A stretch of 64,000 nucleotides of DNA from Pseudomonas sp. PSKL.D1. GTDB lineage: Bacteria > Pseudomonadota > Gammaproteobacteria > Pseudomonadales > Pseudomonadaceae. Where the stretch lies: positions 4,574,001 through 4,638,000 of the forward strand of contig NZ_CP118607.1 of assembly GCF_028898945.1 (NCBI RefSeq), in the 5' to 3' direction. A program made the translations under genes and the position numbers. The notes beneath the pieces were generated by a model, which had not been told where the DNA came from, searched no databases, and was given only the letters and a program-made list of their open reading frames with translations. Shown here in pieces: positions 55,458-63,322 of the stretch. Positions within the stretch are counted from its first letter, which is position 1. Every line of letters starts with the position of its first letter.

Positions 55458-56365
55458 GCCCGATGCGCAGTTTCTCCAGCCTGCTCTACCGGCGCCCCAA
55501 CCTTTACCTGGCGCTATTGCTGATTCCACCGCTGACCTGGTTCGGGGCGATCTACCTGGGCTCGCTGCTTAATTTGCTGTGGCAGGGTTTCTACACCTTC
55601 GACGACTTCACCATGGCGGTAACCCCGGACCTCACCCTGGGCAACTTCGCCGCCCTGTTCAACCCGTCCAACTTCGACATCATCCTGCGCACCCTGGCCA
55701 TGGCGGTGGCAGTATCGCTGGCCAGCGCGGTGCTGGCCTTCCCGATTGCCTACTACATGGCGCGCTACACCAGCGGCAAGACCAAGGCGTTTTTCTACAT
55801 CGCGGTGATGATGCCGATGTGGGCCAGCTACATCGTCAAGACCTACGCCTGGACCTTGTTGCTGGCAAAAGGCGGCGTGGCCCAGTGGTTCGTGCAGGTG
55901 CTGCACCTGGATGCCCTGCTACAAGCGCTGCTGGCCGTGCCCGGGGTTGGCGGCAGCACACTGTCCACATCGCACCTTGGGCGCTTTCTGGTGTTCGTGT
56001 ACATCTGGCTGCCGTTCATGATTCTGCCAATCCAGGCCGCGCTCGAGCGCCTGCCGCCCTCGCTGCTGCAGGCCTCGGCAGACCTGGGCGCCAGGCCCGG
56101 GCAAACCTTCATGCAGGTGATTCTGCCGCTGTCGGTACCGGGTATCGCGGCGGGCTCGATCTTCACCTTCTCCCTGACCTTGGGCGATTTCATCGTGCCT
56201 CAGCTGATCGGCCCGCCGGGGTACTTCATTGGCAGCATGGTCTACGCCCAGCAGGGGGCCATCGGCAACATGCCGATGGCGGCCGCCTTCACCTTGGTAC
56301 CGATCGTGCTGATCGCTGTGTACTTGTCCATCGTCAAGCGCCTGGGGGCTTTCGATGCACTCTGA
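55454..56365 (+). CDS. ydcU: Polyamine-type ABC transporter permease
   Basis: A 303-aa inner-membrane permease of the PotB/YdcU type. It begins [20 protein letters not shown], has six predicted transmembrane segments (for example [20 protein letters not shown] and [17 protein letters not shown]) and the EAA loop [20 protein letters not shown]. The ATG at 55454 overlaps the ydcT stop codon (ATGA), and its own end overlaps ydcV by about 11 nt, so all four transport genes are translationally coupled. Confidence 0.93.
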   Translation: MSPMRSFSSLLYRRPNLYLALLLIPPLTWFGAIYLGSLLNLLWQGFYTFDDFTMAVTPDLTLGNFAALFNPSNFDIILRTLAMAVAVSLASAVLAFPIAYYMARYTSGKTKAFFYIAVMMPMWASYIVKTYAWTLLLAKGGVAQWFVQVLHLDALLQALLAVPGVGGSTLSTSHLGRFLVFVYIWLPFMILPIQAALERLPPSLLQASADLGARPGQTFMQVILPLSVPGIAAGSIFTFSLTLGDFIVPQLIGPPGYFIGSMVYAQQGAIGNMPMAAAFTLVPIVLIAVYLSIVKRLGAFDAL

Positions 56366-57161
56366 AAAAGCGTCGATGGGCCTGCGCCTGGCGGCCTGGG
56401 GCGGGTTGCTGTTCCTGCATTTCCCGATCCTGATCATCCTGCTGTACGCCTTCAATACCGAAGACGCGGCGTTCAGCTTCCCGCCCAAAGGGTTCACCCT
56501 GAAGTGGTTCAGCGTGGCCTTCGCCCGCCCCGACGTACTCGATGCCATCAAACTATCGTTGCAAGTGGCCTGCCTGGCCACACTGATCGCCCTGGTGCTC
56601 GGCACGCTGGCGTCGGCGGCGCTGTACCGGCGCAACTTCTTTGGCAAAGAAAGCATCTCGCTGATGCTGATCCTGCCCATCGCCCTGCCCGGCATCATCA
56701 CCGGCATCGCCCTGCTGTCGGCCTTCAAGCGCCTGGGCATCGAACCTGGCGTGTTCACCATCGTGGTCGGCCATGCCACGTTCTGCGTGGTGATCGTCTA
56801 TAACAACGTGATCGCTCGCCTGCGGCGCACCTCACAGAGCCTGATCGAGGCATCGATGGACCTGGGCGCCGACGGCTGGCAGACGTTTCGCTACATCATC
56901 CTGCCCAACCTCGGCTCGGCCCTGCTGGCAGGCGGGATGCTGGCCTTTGCCCTGTCGTTCGACGAAATCATCGTCACCACGTTTACCGCCGGCCATGAGC
57001 GTACCCTGCCAATCTGGCTGCTCAACCAGCTCAGCCGCCCGCGCGACGTGCCGGTGACCAACGTGGTGGCCATGCTGGTGATGCTGGTGACCATGTTGCC
57101 GATCCTTGGCGCCTATTACCTGACCCGCGGCGGCGAAAGCGTTGCCGGCAGCGGCAAATGA
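56355..57161 (+). CDS. ydcV: Polyamine-type ABC transporter permease
   Basis: A 268-aa permease of the PotC/YdcV type. Features are [20 protein letters not shown] as the first helix, several further helices, and the EAA loop [20 protein letters not shown]. The ATG at 56355 lies inside the end of ydcU; a second ATG at 56376 is possible but less coupled. It is followed 16 nt later by patD, so the aldehyde dehydrogenase belongs to the same operon. Confidence 0.93.
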   Translation: MHSEKASMGLRLAAWGGLLFLHFPILIILLYAFNTEDAAFSFPPKGFTLKWFSVAFARPDVLDAIKLSLQVACLATLIALVLGTLASAALYRRNFFGKESISLMLILPIALPGIITGIALLSAFKRLGIEPGVFTIVVGHATFCVVIVYNNVIARLRRTSQSLIEASMDLGADGWQTFRYIILPNLGSALLAGGMLAFALSFDEIIVTTFTAGHERTLPIWLLNQLSRPRDVPVTNVVAMLVMLVTMLPILGAYYLTRGGESVAGSGK

Positions 57162-57177
57162 ACTGGAGGAATATGCG

Positions 57178-58602
57178 ATGAATACGCACATGCTGATCAA
57201 CGGCAAGCTGGTGAACGGTGAAGGCCCCGCCTGGACCGTACTTGACCCTGCAACCGGCAATGCCCTGGCGCAGATCAAGGAAGCCACCGAGGCGCAGGTT
57301 GATGTCGCCGTGCGTGCCGCCGACCAGGCATTCGACAGCTGGTCACAAACCAGCCCCAAAGAGCGCTCGCTGGCCCTGCTGGCGCTGGCCGATCTCATCG
57401 AAGCCCATGGCGACGAACTGGCCCGGCTGGAGTCGCAAAACTGCGGCAAACCCTTCAGCGCTGCACTGAATGACGAAATCCCGGCCATTGCCGACGTGTT
57501 CCGCTATTTTGCCGGTGCTGCCCGCTGCTTGGGTGGCTCAGCGGCCGGTGAATACCTGCCAGGCCACACCTCGATGACCCGCCGCGACCCGCTGGGCGTG
57601 GTGGCCTCCATCGCGCCCTGGAACTACCCGCTGATGATGCTGGCCTGGAAGATCGCCCCCGCGCTGGCAGCCGGCAACACAGTGGTAATCAAACCCTCTG
57701 AAATGACCCCGCTGACCGCCCTGCGCCTGGGCGACCTCGCCAAAGGCCTGCTGCCGTCTGGCGTGCTCAACATCCTCTTCGGGCGGGGGCAAACGGTCGG
57801 CAACCCGCTGGTCACCCACCCCAAGGTGCGCATGGTCTCGCTGACCGGCTCCATCCCCACCGGCGCGCACATCATCGGCGCCACGGCCAACAGCGTTAAA
57901 CGCATGCACATGGAGCTGGGCGGCAAGGCGCCGGTGCTGGTGTTCGACGACGCGGACATCGATGCCGCCATCGAGGGCATCCGCACCTTCGGTTTTTACA
58001 ACGCCGGCCAGGACTGCACAGCCGCCTGCCGCCTGTACGTGCAGGCGGGCATCTACGACAAGTTCGTCGAGCGCCTCGGCAAAGCCGTCTCCAGCCTCAA
58101 GCCTGGCCTGCAGGATGCCGAAGACACCGAACTCGGCCCGCTGATCAGCGCCCAGCACCGCGACAAGGTCGCCGGCCTGGTGCAGCGCGCCATCGAGCAG
58201 CCGCACATCCGCCTGATCACCGGCGGCAAGGTGCTGCCGGGGGACGGCTTCTTCTATGCACCGACAGTGCTGGCCGATGCCCTGCAGGATGATGAAATCG
58301 TGCGCCATGAAGTGTTCGGCCCGGTGGTGTCGGTGACCCGCTTCACCGACGAAGCCCAGGCGCTTGAGTGGGCCAACGACTCCGAATACGGCCTGGCCTC
58401 ATCGGTATGGACCCGCGACACCGGCCGCGCCCACCGCCTGGCGGCGCGGTTGCAATATGGCTGCACCTGGGTGAATACCCACTTCATGCTGGTCAGCGAA
58501 ATGCCCCATGGCGGGCAGAAGCATTCGGGGTATGGGAAGGATATGTCGATGTATGGGCTGGAGGATTACACCTGTGTGCGGCATGTGATGATCAAGCATT
58601 GA
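57178..58602 (+). CDS. patD: Gamma-aminobutyraldehyde dehydrogenase
   Basis: An NAD-dependent aldehyde dehydrogenase that converts 4-aminobutyraldehyde, made from putrescine, into GABA. It is 474 aa from the ATG at 57178 with GGAGGAATATGCG upstream. Catalytic features are the general-base glutamate in [12 protein letters not shown] and the nucleophilic cysteine in [13 protein letters not shown]; the NAD-binding [20 protein letters not shown] and [20 protein letters not shown] are also seen. It closes the ydc operon. Its last 60 codons are repeated downstream (59383-59564), with all differences synonymous. Confidence 0.93.
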   Translation: MNTHMLINGKLVNGEGPAWTVLDPATGNALAQIKEATEAQVDVAVRAADQAFDSWSQTSPKERSLALLALADLIEAHGDELARLESQNCGKPFSAALNDEIPAIADVFRYFAGAARCLGGSAAGEYLPGHTSMTRRDPLGVVASIAPWNYPLMMLAWKIAPALAAGNTVVIKPSEMTPLTALRLGDLAKGLLPSGVLNILFGRGQTVGNPLVTHPKVRMVSLTGSIPTGAHIIGATANSVKRMHMELGGKAPVLVFDDADIDAAIEGIRTFGFYNAGQDCTAACRLYVQAGIYDKFVERLGKAVSSLKPGLQDAEDTELGPLISAQHRDKVAGLVQRAIEQPHIRLITGGKVLPGDGFFYAPTVLADALQDDEIVRHEVFGPVVSVTRFTDEAQALEWANDSEYGLASSVWTRDTGRAHRLAARLQYGCTWVNTHFMLVSEMPHGGQKHSGYGKDMSMYGLEDYTCVRHVMIKH

Positions 58603-58604
58603 TT
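58421..58604 (+). repeat. Copy 1 of the patD 3'-end direct repeat
   Basis: These 184 bases, the end of patD plus two bases after the stop, match 59383-59566 at 179 positions with no gap. The five differences are in third positions or are CTG/TTG Leu codons, so both copies encode the same protein end. The repeats lie 962 bp apart and bracket hicAB. Confidence 0.97.
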
Positions 58605-58709
58605 CAGAGTGACTCTGGCGCGCGCAGGTAGGGCACCTGCGCACGCGTGCCTTTCATAGAGACGCTTCCTTCAACGATGGCTTAACCGTCCTACACCTCC
58701 CTCATTGAC

Positions 58710-58730
58710 TGGTATCGTATTCTGATACCA
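58710..58730. promoter_or_regulatory. hicAB operator candidate overlapping the start codon
   Basis: TGGTATC and GATACCA form a perfect 7-bp inverted repeat with a 7-nt spacer that ends at the A of the hicA start codon. TATTCT at 58718-58723 could be a -10 box and would place the transcript start at or near that A. HicB antitoxins normally bind an inverted repeat at their own promoter, so this is the likely autoregulatory site. Confidence 0.65.
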
Positions 58731-58984
58731 TGAACAATCATCAAAGATCGACCCTCGAAATCATCTTCAGAAAGCCGGTTGCAAAGTCCTTGGAGTGGGC
58801 ACGCCTCGAGTCATTTCTGGTGTCGATTGGCGCCAGAGTTGTTGAAGGCCGTGGTTCACGGGTTCGTTTTGAACTCAATGGAGCAGTAGCTACCTTCCAT
58901 CGGCCACATCCGGACAAACTTGCCAAACCTTATCAAGTAAAAGGCGCACGCCAGTTCCTTGAGCAGGCAGGAGTAACACCATGA
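58730..58984 (+). CDS. hicA: HicA-type toxin (mRNA interferase)
   Basis: An 84-aa type II toxin with the dsRBD-like HicA fold: IIFRKPVAKSLEWARLESFL, VSIGARVVEGRGSRVRFELN and the histidine/proline end ATFHRPHPDKLAKPYQVKGA. The conserved catalytic histidine is in FHRPHP. There is no visible Shine-Dalgarno sequence before the ATG, and an inverted repeat overlaps the start, so translation from a leaderless or very short leader is plausible. It overlaps hicB by 4 nt (ATGA). By family knowledge it cleaves mRNA when not bound by HicB. Confidence 0.92.
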   Translation: MNNHQRSTLEIIFRKPVAKSLEWARLESFLVSIGARVVEGRGSRVRFELNGAVATFHRPHPDKLAKPYQVKGARQFLEQAGVTP

Positions 58985-59313
58985 ATGTCATGACTTATCG
59001 CGGTTACGCTGCGCGAATCGAATACAGCGACGAAGACCAATTGCTCATCGGCCACGTTGCCGGCATACGTGACGTAATCGGATTTCACGGCGAATCCATC
59101 AGCGAACTGCGCCAAGCGTTCGAGGAAGCCGTTGATGATTACATTGAAACCTGTGAACGCTTAGGCCGAGAGCCGCAGAAGGCCTATTCAGGGAAATTGA
59201 GCCTGCGCCTGGAGCCAACCCTTCACGCCAGCGTGGCTGCAAAAGCCGAACTGGCGCACAAAAGCATCAACCAATGGGTAAGCGACATCCTCAGCCAAGC
59301 CGCTTACAACTGA
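58981..59313 (+). CDS. hicB: HicB-type antitoxin with C-terminal DNA-binding domain
   Basis: A 110-aa antitoxin. The N-terminal partial RNase-H-like domain is MTYRGYAARIEYSDEDQLLI with GHVAGIRDVIGFHGESISEL and a helix EEAVDDYIETCERLG; the C-terminal part (SLRLEPTLHASVAAKAELAH followed by KSINQWVSDIL) is a ribbon-helix-helix DNA-binding domain. It starts inside the hicA stop codon (ATGA), giving coupled translation. It should neutralise HicA and repress the operon through the upstream inverted repeat. Confidence 0.92.
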   Translation: MNVMTYRGYAARIEYSDEDQLLIGHVAGIRDVIGFHGESISELRQAFEEAVDDYIETCERLGREPQKAYSGKLSLRLEPTLHASVAAKAELAHKSINQWVSDILSQAAYN

Positions 59314-59319
59314 GGCACC

Positions 59320-59388
59320 TTCAATCCCGTAAATCCGACTCATGTATCGGGTTAGCCGGGCTGTTAGCACGCTGGTACTGCGCCGGCC
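59320..59388 (-). pseudogene. Duplicated 3' fragment of the flavin oxidoreductase gene
   Basis: These 69 bases match 59678-59746, the end of the oxidoreductase gene, at 63 positions. On the minus strand they encode the last residues PAQYQRANSPANPIHESDLR-D, with two changed residues (T to N, R to P) and four silent differences relative to the real gene. The fragment is joined at its right end to the patD fragment through CCGGCC. Confidence 0.9.
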
Positions 59389-59566
59389 GCGCTCACCGTT
59401 TGGCGGCGCGGTTGCAATATGGCTGCACCTGGGTGAATACCCACTTCATGCTGGTCAGCGAAATGCCCCATGGCGGGCAGAAGCATTCGGGGTATGGGAA
59501 AGATATGTCGATGTATGGGTTGGAGGATTACACCTGTGTGCGGCATGTGATGATCAAGCATTGATT
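59383..59566 (+). pseudogene. Duplicated 3' fragment of patD (copy 2)
   Basis: The second copy of the patD end encodes [20 protein letters not shown] through to CVRHVMIKH and the TGA stop, but has no start, no ribosome-binding site and no catalytic cysteine. It differs from the functional end by five silent substitutions. It lies directly after the oxidoreductase fragment and before a large REP hairpin. Confidence 0.93.
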
Positions 59567-59580
59567 GCCAACACGATCAG

Positions 59581-59672
59581 GCGCCGCTGTCGCGCCGCAT
59601 CGCGGATAAATCCGCTCCTACACCAACCCTTGTAGGAGCGGATTTATCCGCGATACGGCGCGACAGCGGCGC
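59581..59672. repeat. Long REP hairpin between the duplicated patD end and the oxidoreductase
   Basis: Two 42-nt arms (GCGCCGCTGTCGCGCCGCAT... and its partner) differ at one position and surround an 8-nt loop. Each arm contains the GTAGGAGCGGATTTATCCGC REP core. This is the longest hairpin of the window and probably ends transcription from both convergent genes. Confidence 0.95.
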
Positions 59673-59678
59673 CCGTTT

Positions 59679-60785
59679 TCAATCCCGCAAATCCGACTCA
59701 TGTATCGGGTTCGCCCGGCTGGTAGCGCGCTGATACTGCGCCGGCCAGGTGGCCTTGTTGCCGCCCAGGTCATCGTCGGCATGCAGTGGCCAGTACGGGT
59801 CGCGCAGCAGTTCACGGGCGAGGAAGATCACGTCCGCCTGGCCAGTGCGCAGGATATGCTCAGCCTGAGCCGGTTCGGTAATCATGCCCACCGTGCCAGT
59901 GGCGATTTCCGACTCTTTGCGCACCCGCTCGGCGAAGCGGGTCTGGTACCCGGGGCCGGTCGGGATTTCGGCGTTCACCGAGGTGCCGCCAGAAGACACA
60001 TCGATGAGGTCGACACCCAGCGCACGCAGGCGGCGGGCCAGTTCGACGGTTTCATCCGGGTTCCAGCCGTCCTCCACCCAGTCGGTGGCCGACACGCGCA
60101 CGATCAGCGGCAACTCCGCCGGCCATACCTTGCGCACCGCGTCGGTGACCTGCAACGTAAGCCGAATGCGGTTTTCGAAGCAGCTGCCGTATTCATCACG
60201 CCGCTGGTTGCTCAGTGGCGACAGAAACTGATGCAGCAAATAGCCATGAGCCGCGTGGATTTCCACCACCTTGAACCCGGCCTCCAACGCCCGCTTGGTC
60301 GAAGCGACGAATGCTTCGACCACGCCCTGTATATCGTCCTTGCTCAGTTCGCGCGGCGCCGTGTGTTCAGGGTCAAAAGCAATCTTTGATGGCCCTACCG
60401 GCTGCCAGCCACCGTCCTCGACCTTGACGCTGCCATGCTTGCCCAGCCACGGCCGATAGGTACTGGCCTTACGCCCGGCGTGGGCCAGCTGGATGCCCGG
60501 CACGGCGCCCTGTGCGGTAATGAACCGGGTGATGCGTTGCAGTGGGGCGATTTGCGCATCGTCCCACAAGCCGAGGTCTTCGGCGGTGATGCGGCCATCA
60601 GCCGTCACGGCAACGGCTTCGGTAATGACCAGGCCGGCTCCACCCACGGCGCGGCTGCCTAAGTGAACAAGGTGCCAGTCATTGGCCAGGCCATCTTTGG
60701 CCGAGTACTGGCACATTGGCGATACGGCAATGCGGTTGGGCAGGGTCAGCTGACGCAGGGTGTAAGGCTCAAGCAGCAGGCTCAT
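59679..60785 (-). CDS. Old Yellow Enzyme family NADH:flavin oxidoreductase (YqjM/XenA-like)
   Basis: A 368-aa FMN-dependent ene-reductase of the YqjM/XenA type. Features are LPNRIAVSPMCQYSAKDGLA (with the conserved cysteine of YqjM-like enzymes), NDWHLVHLGSRAVGGAGLVI, IQLAHAGRKAS with the active-site histidine pair, FKVVEIHAAHGYLLHQFLSP and GMITEPAQAEHILRTGQADV. GGGAGG lies before the ATG at 60785. Such enzymes reduce enones, nitro compounds or nitrate esters; the natural substrate is unknown. It is convergent with patD across the rearranged junction, and a fragment of its 3' end occurs at 59320-59388. Confidence 0.9.
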   Translation of the reverse strand: MSLLLEPYTLRQLTLPNRIAVSPMCQYSAKDGLANDWHLVHLGSRAVGGAGLVITEAVAVTADGRITAEDLGLWDDAQIAPLQRITRFITAQGAVPGIQLAHAGRKASTYRPWLGKHGSVKVEDGGWQPVGPSKIAFDPEHTAPRELSKDDIQGVVEAFVASTKRALEAGFKVVEIHAAHGYLLHQFLSPLSNQRRDEYGSCFENRIRLTLQVTDAVRKVWPAELPLIVRVSATDWVEDGWNPDETVELARRLRALGVDLIDVSSGGTSVNAEIPTGPGYQTRFAERVRKESEIATGTVGMITEPAQAEHILRTGQADVIFLARELLRDPYWPLHADDDLGGNKATWPAQYQRATSRANPIHESDLRD

Positions 60786-60911
60786 GAGGGCACCTCCCAA
60801 GGACTCCAATGGTGATCCGGCCCGGGCACTCATGCACAACCTTGGCCCGGTGATCTTTCTTCAGCCTAGACCAGATTGTTCCCCTTACCCCCTGCGAACA
60901 TACCGTCGGCG

Positions 60912-62621
60912 TCAGCGCGGCTCCATGTGCGCGATCATCAACTGCACGCTTTCATTGCCACGAAACTCGTTCACATCCAGCTTGTAGGCCAGCTCTACCC
61001 AGCGCACGGTCGGGTTTGGCCACACCTCGCGGTCGATGCCAAAAGCAATGCCATCCAGGCGCACCGAACCGCACTCGCTCTTTAGCACGACCTTCAAGTG
61101 CCGCTCGCCCACCACCCGCTGCTCGACCAGCTGGAACACCCCATGGAACAACGGCTCGGGGAAGTGCTGCCCCCACGGCCCGGCATTGCGCAAGGCTTTG
61201 GCCAAGTCGAGGTGGAACTCTTCCACCGCCAGGCTGCCATCCGACAGCAGGCGGCCGGTCAGGTCGTCTTCGCACAACTGGCGCCGCACCTCTTCGTCGA
61301 AGGCCGCGGCAAAGGCCGGGAAATTACCCTCTGGCAACGACAACCCTGCCGCCATGGCATGCCCGCCGAACTTGCTGATCAGTTGGGGGTGGCGCGCGGC
61401 CACGGCGTCCAGCGCATCCCGAATATGAAAACCCGCCACCGAACGCGCCGAGCCCTTGAGCATGCCGTCACCGGCGTCGGCAAAGGCGATGGTCGGGCGG
61501 TGGTAACGCTCCTTGAGGCGCGAAGCCAGGATGCCGATCACGCCCTGGTGCCATTCGGCGTCGAACAGGCACAGGCCATACGGCATGGACTCGACCGGCA
61601 AATCCTTGAGCTGGGCCAGCGCCTCGCGCTGCATGCCCTGCTCGATCGACTTGCGGTCCTGGTTCAGGCCATCGAGTTGTTGGGCCATGTCCTGGGCCAA
61701 CGCCGCGTCCTCGCACAACAGGCATTCAATGCCCAGGCTCATGTCGTCCAGGCGCCCGGCGGCATTGAGCCGGGGGCCGAGGATGAAACCGAGGTCGGTG
61801 GAGGTGATGCGCCGATGATCGCGACGGGCCACTTCCAGGATCGCCTTCAGGCCCTCGCGCGCGCGGCCGGCGCGAATGCGCTCCAGCCCCTGGTGCACAA
61901 GGATGCGGTTGTTGGCGTCCAGCGGCACCACGTCGGCAACGCTGCCCAGGGCAACCAGGTCGAGCAGTTCGCCGATGTTCGGCTGGGGTTGGGTGTCGTA
62001 GCGGCCCAGGCTGCGCAACCGGGCGCGCAAGGCCATCAGGACATAGAAGATTACCCCGACCCCGGCCAGCGATTTGCTGGGGAAGGCACAGCCCGGCTGG
62101 TTCGGGTTGACGATGGCATCGGCGTCCGGCAGTTGCTCACCCGGCAGGTGGTGGTCGGTTACCAGCACCTTGAGGCCAGCGGCCTTGGCGGCCGCTACAC
62201 CCTCGACGCTGGAGATGCCGTTGTCGACGGTAATCAGCAGTTGCGGCTGACGCTCCAGCGCGACCTGAACGATTTCCGGGGTCAACCCATAGCCGTATTC
62301 GAAGCGATTGGGCACCAGGTAGTCGACATGGGCCGCGCCCAGCAGGCGAAGGCCAAGTACGCCGACGGTACTGGCAGTGGCGCCATCGGCATCGAAGTCG
62401 CCGACGATGATAATGCGCTGGCGTTGGTCGAGGGCCTCGACCAACAGGTCCACCGCAGCATCGATGCCTTTAAGTTGCTGATACGGCAACAGCCGCGCCA
62501 GGCTCTTGTCCAGCTCGGCTTCGGTCTGCACGCCGCGAGCGGCATACAGGCGGGTCAGCAAGGGTGGCAGGTTACCCAGAAATGGCAGGGTCGGTGGCAG
62601 CGGGCGAGGTTCGATACGCAT
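60912..62621 (-). CDS. recJ: Single-strand-specific exonuclease RecJ
   Basis: A 569-aa DHH-family 5'-3' exonuclease of recombination and repair. The DHH motifs are IIIVGDFDADGATASTVGVL, LITVDNGISSVEGV, LVTDHHLPGEQLPDADAIVN and the later VADVVPLDANNR; the DHHA1 domain includes KFGGHAMAAGLSLPEG. The C-terminal OB-type domain is present (VFQLVEQRVVGERHLKVVLK). The ATG at 62621 is preferred to an upstream TTG. YaeQ follows in the opposite transcription order, 26 nt upstream on the same strand. Confidence 0.97.
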   Translation of the reverse strand: MRIEPRPLPPTLPFLGNLPPLLTRLYAARGVQTEAELDKSLARLLPYQQLKGIDAAVDLLVEALDQRQRIIIVGDFDADGATASTVGVLGLRLLGAAHVDYLVPNRFEYGYGLTPEIVQVALERQPQLLITVDNGISSVEGVAAAKAAGLKVLVTDHHLPGEQLPDADAIVNPNQPGCAFPSKSLAGVGVIFYVLMALRARLRSLGRYDTQPQPNIGELLDLVALGSVADVVPLDANNRILVHQGLERIRAGRAREGLKAILEVARRDHRRITSTDLGFILGPRLNAAGRLDDMSLGIECLLCEDAALAQDMAQQLDGLNQDRKSIEQGMQREALAQLKDLPVESMPYGLCLFDAEWHQGVIGILASRLKERYHRPTIAFADAGDGMLKGSARSVAGFHIRDALDAVAARHPQLISKFGGHAMAAGLSLPEGNFPAFAAAFDEEVRRQLCEDDLTGRLLSDGSLAVEEFHLDLAKALRNAGPWGQHFPEPLFHGVFQLVEQRVVGERHLKVVLKSECGSVRLDGIAFGIDREVWPNPTVRWVELAYKLDVNEFRGNESVQLMIAHMEPR

Positions 62622-62647
62622 GGGGGCAGGCAATCCGTTTCGTCAGT

Positions 62648-63190
62648 TCAACCACGCTCACCCAGCAGCCACTGCAGCTGCACTTCGTGCTGGCCACGGT
62701 CGTCGGTGACGAACACCGTGCCTTCGCTGATCATCACGTCCCACTTGATGGTGCGTGGCATGTCGGTGGCCAGGGTTTCCAGCACCTCTTGCGGTACTGC
62801 GGCGATGCTCAGGTTTTTCAGGCCCTTGACCGCGCCCAGCACTTTGGTTTCCCACACACGCAGGCTGCCGTAGGCCAGCAGGCTGGTGCGCTCGGTACGG
62901 CGCGAGCACCAGGTCAGGCGGTCGGCATCCGGCTGGCCGACTTCGATCCAGTGCAGGATGCGGTCATCCAGGCTCTTTTCCCACAGCGCGGCTTCATCGA
63001 CGTCCGATAGGCCACGGCCGAACGCCAGGTTTTCGTTGTACCACAGGGCGTAGGCCAGCAGGCGCACCGCCATGCGTTCCTCGGTTTCCGAAGGGTGACG
63101 GGCGATGGTCTGGCGGACGTTTTCGTACACGCCGCGATCAAGGTCGGTCAGGTTCAGTTCGAATTTATAGGTGGTGGACGGCTGGGCCAT
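62648..63190 (-). CDS. yaeQ: YaeQ-family protein
   Basis: A 180-aa PD-(D/E)XK-fold protein of the YaeQ family: MAQPSTTYKFELNLTDLDRG at the start, ARHPSETEERMAVRLLAYAL and LIHWIEVGQPDADRLT-type sequence (HWIEVGQPDADRL). The family has a nuclease-like fold but no proven activity; older work linked it to RfaH-independent transcription effects. It ends 26 nt before recJ on the same strand, so the two may be co-transcribed. Confidence 0.93.
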   Translation of the reverse strand: MAQPSTTYKFELNLTDLDRGVYENVRQTIARHPSETEERMAVRLLAYALWYNENLAFGRGLSDVDEAALWEKSLDDRILHWIEVGQPDADRLTWCSRRTERTSLLAYGSLRVWETKVLGAVKGLKNLSIAAVPQEVLETLATDMPRTIKWDVMISEGTVFVTDDRGQHEVQLQWLLGERG

Positions 63191-63322
63191 GGTCGGATGG
63201 GCTTCGTGCGTAGAGAAAGGCGACTAGTCTAACCGATCGTGCCTCTGCTTGCGCCGGGGCAGTATCTGCCGCCTCACACCTATGATAAAACCACGGCTCT
63301 GCCCAGTTGCCACGGATGCCCC

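Noticed and set aside
58605..59319. hicAB segment as a phage or integrative element insertion at the patD 3' end
   Set aside because: A duplicated gene end suggests this, but there is no integrase, no tRNA target, and the oxidoreductase end is duplicated as well, which site-specific insertion at patD would not produce.
59274..59564. A 96-aa ORF ending in CVRHVMIKH as a separate gene
   Set aside because: The C-terminal half is the duplicated end of patD and the N-terminal half reads through the oxidoreductase fragment out of frame; there is no ribosome-binding site.
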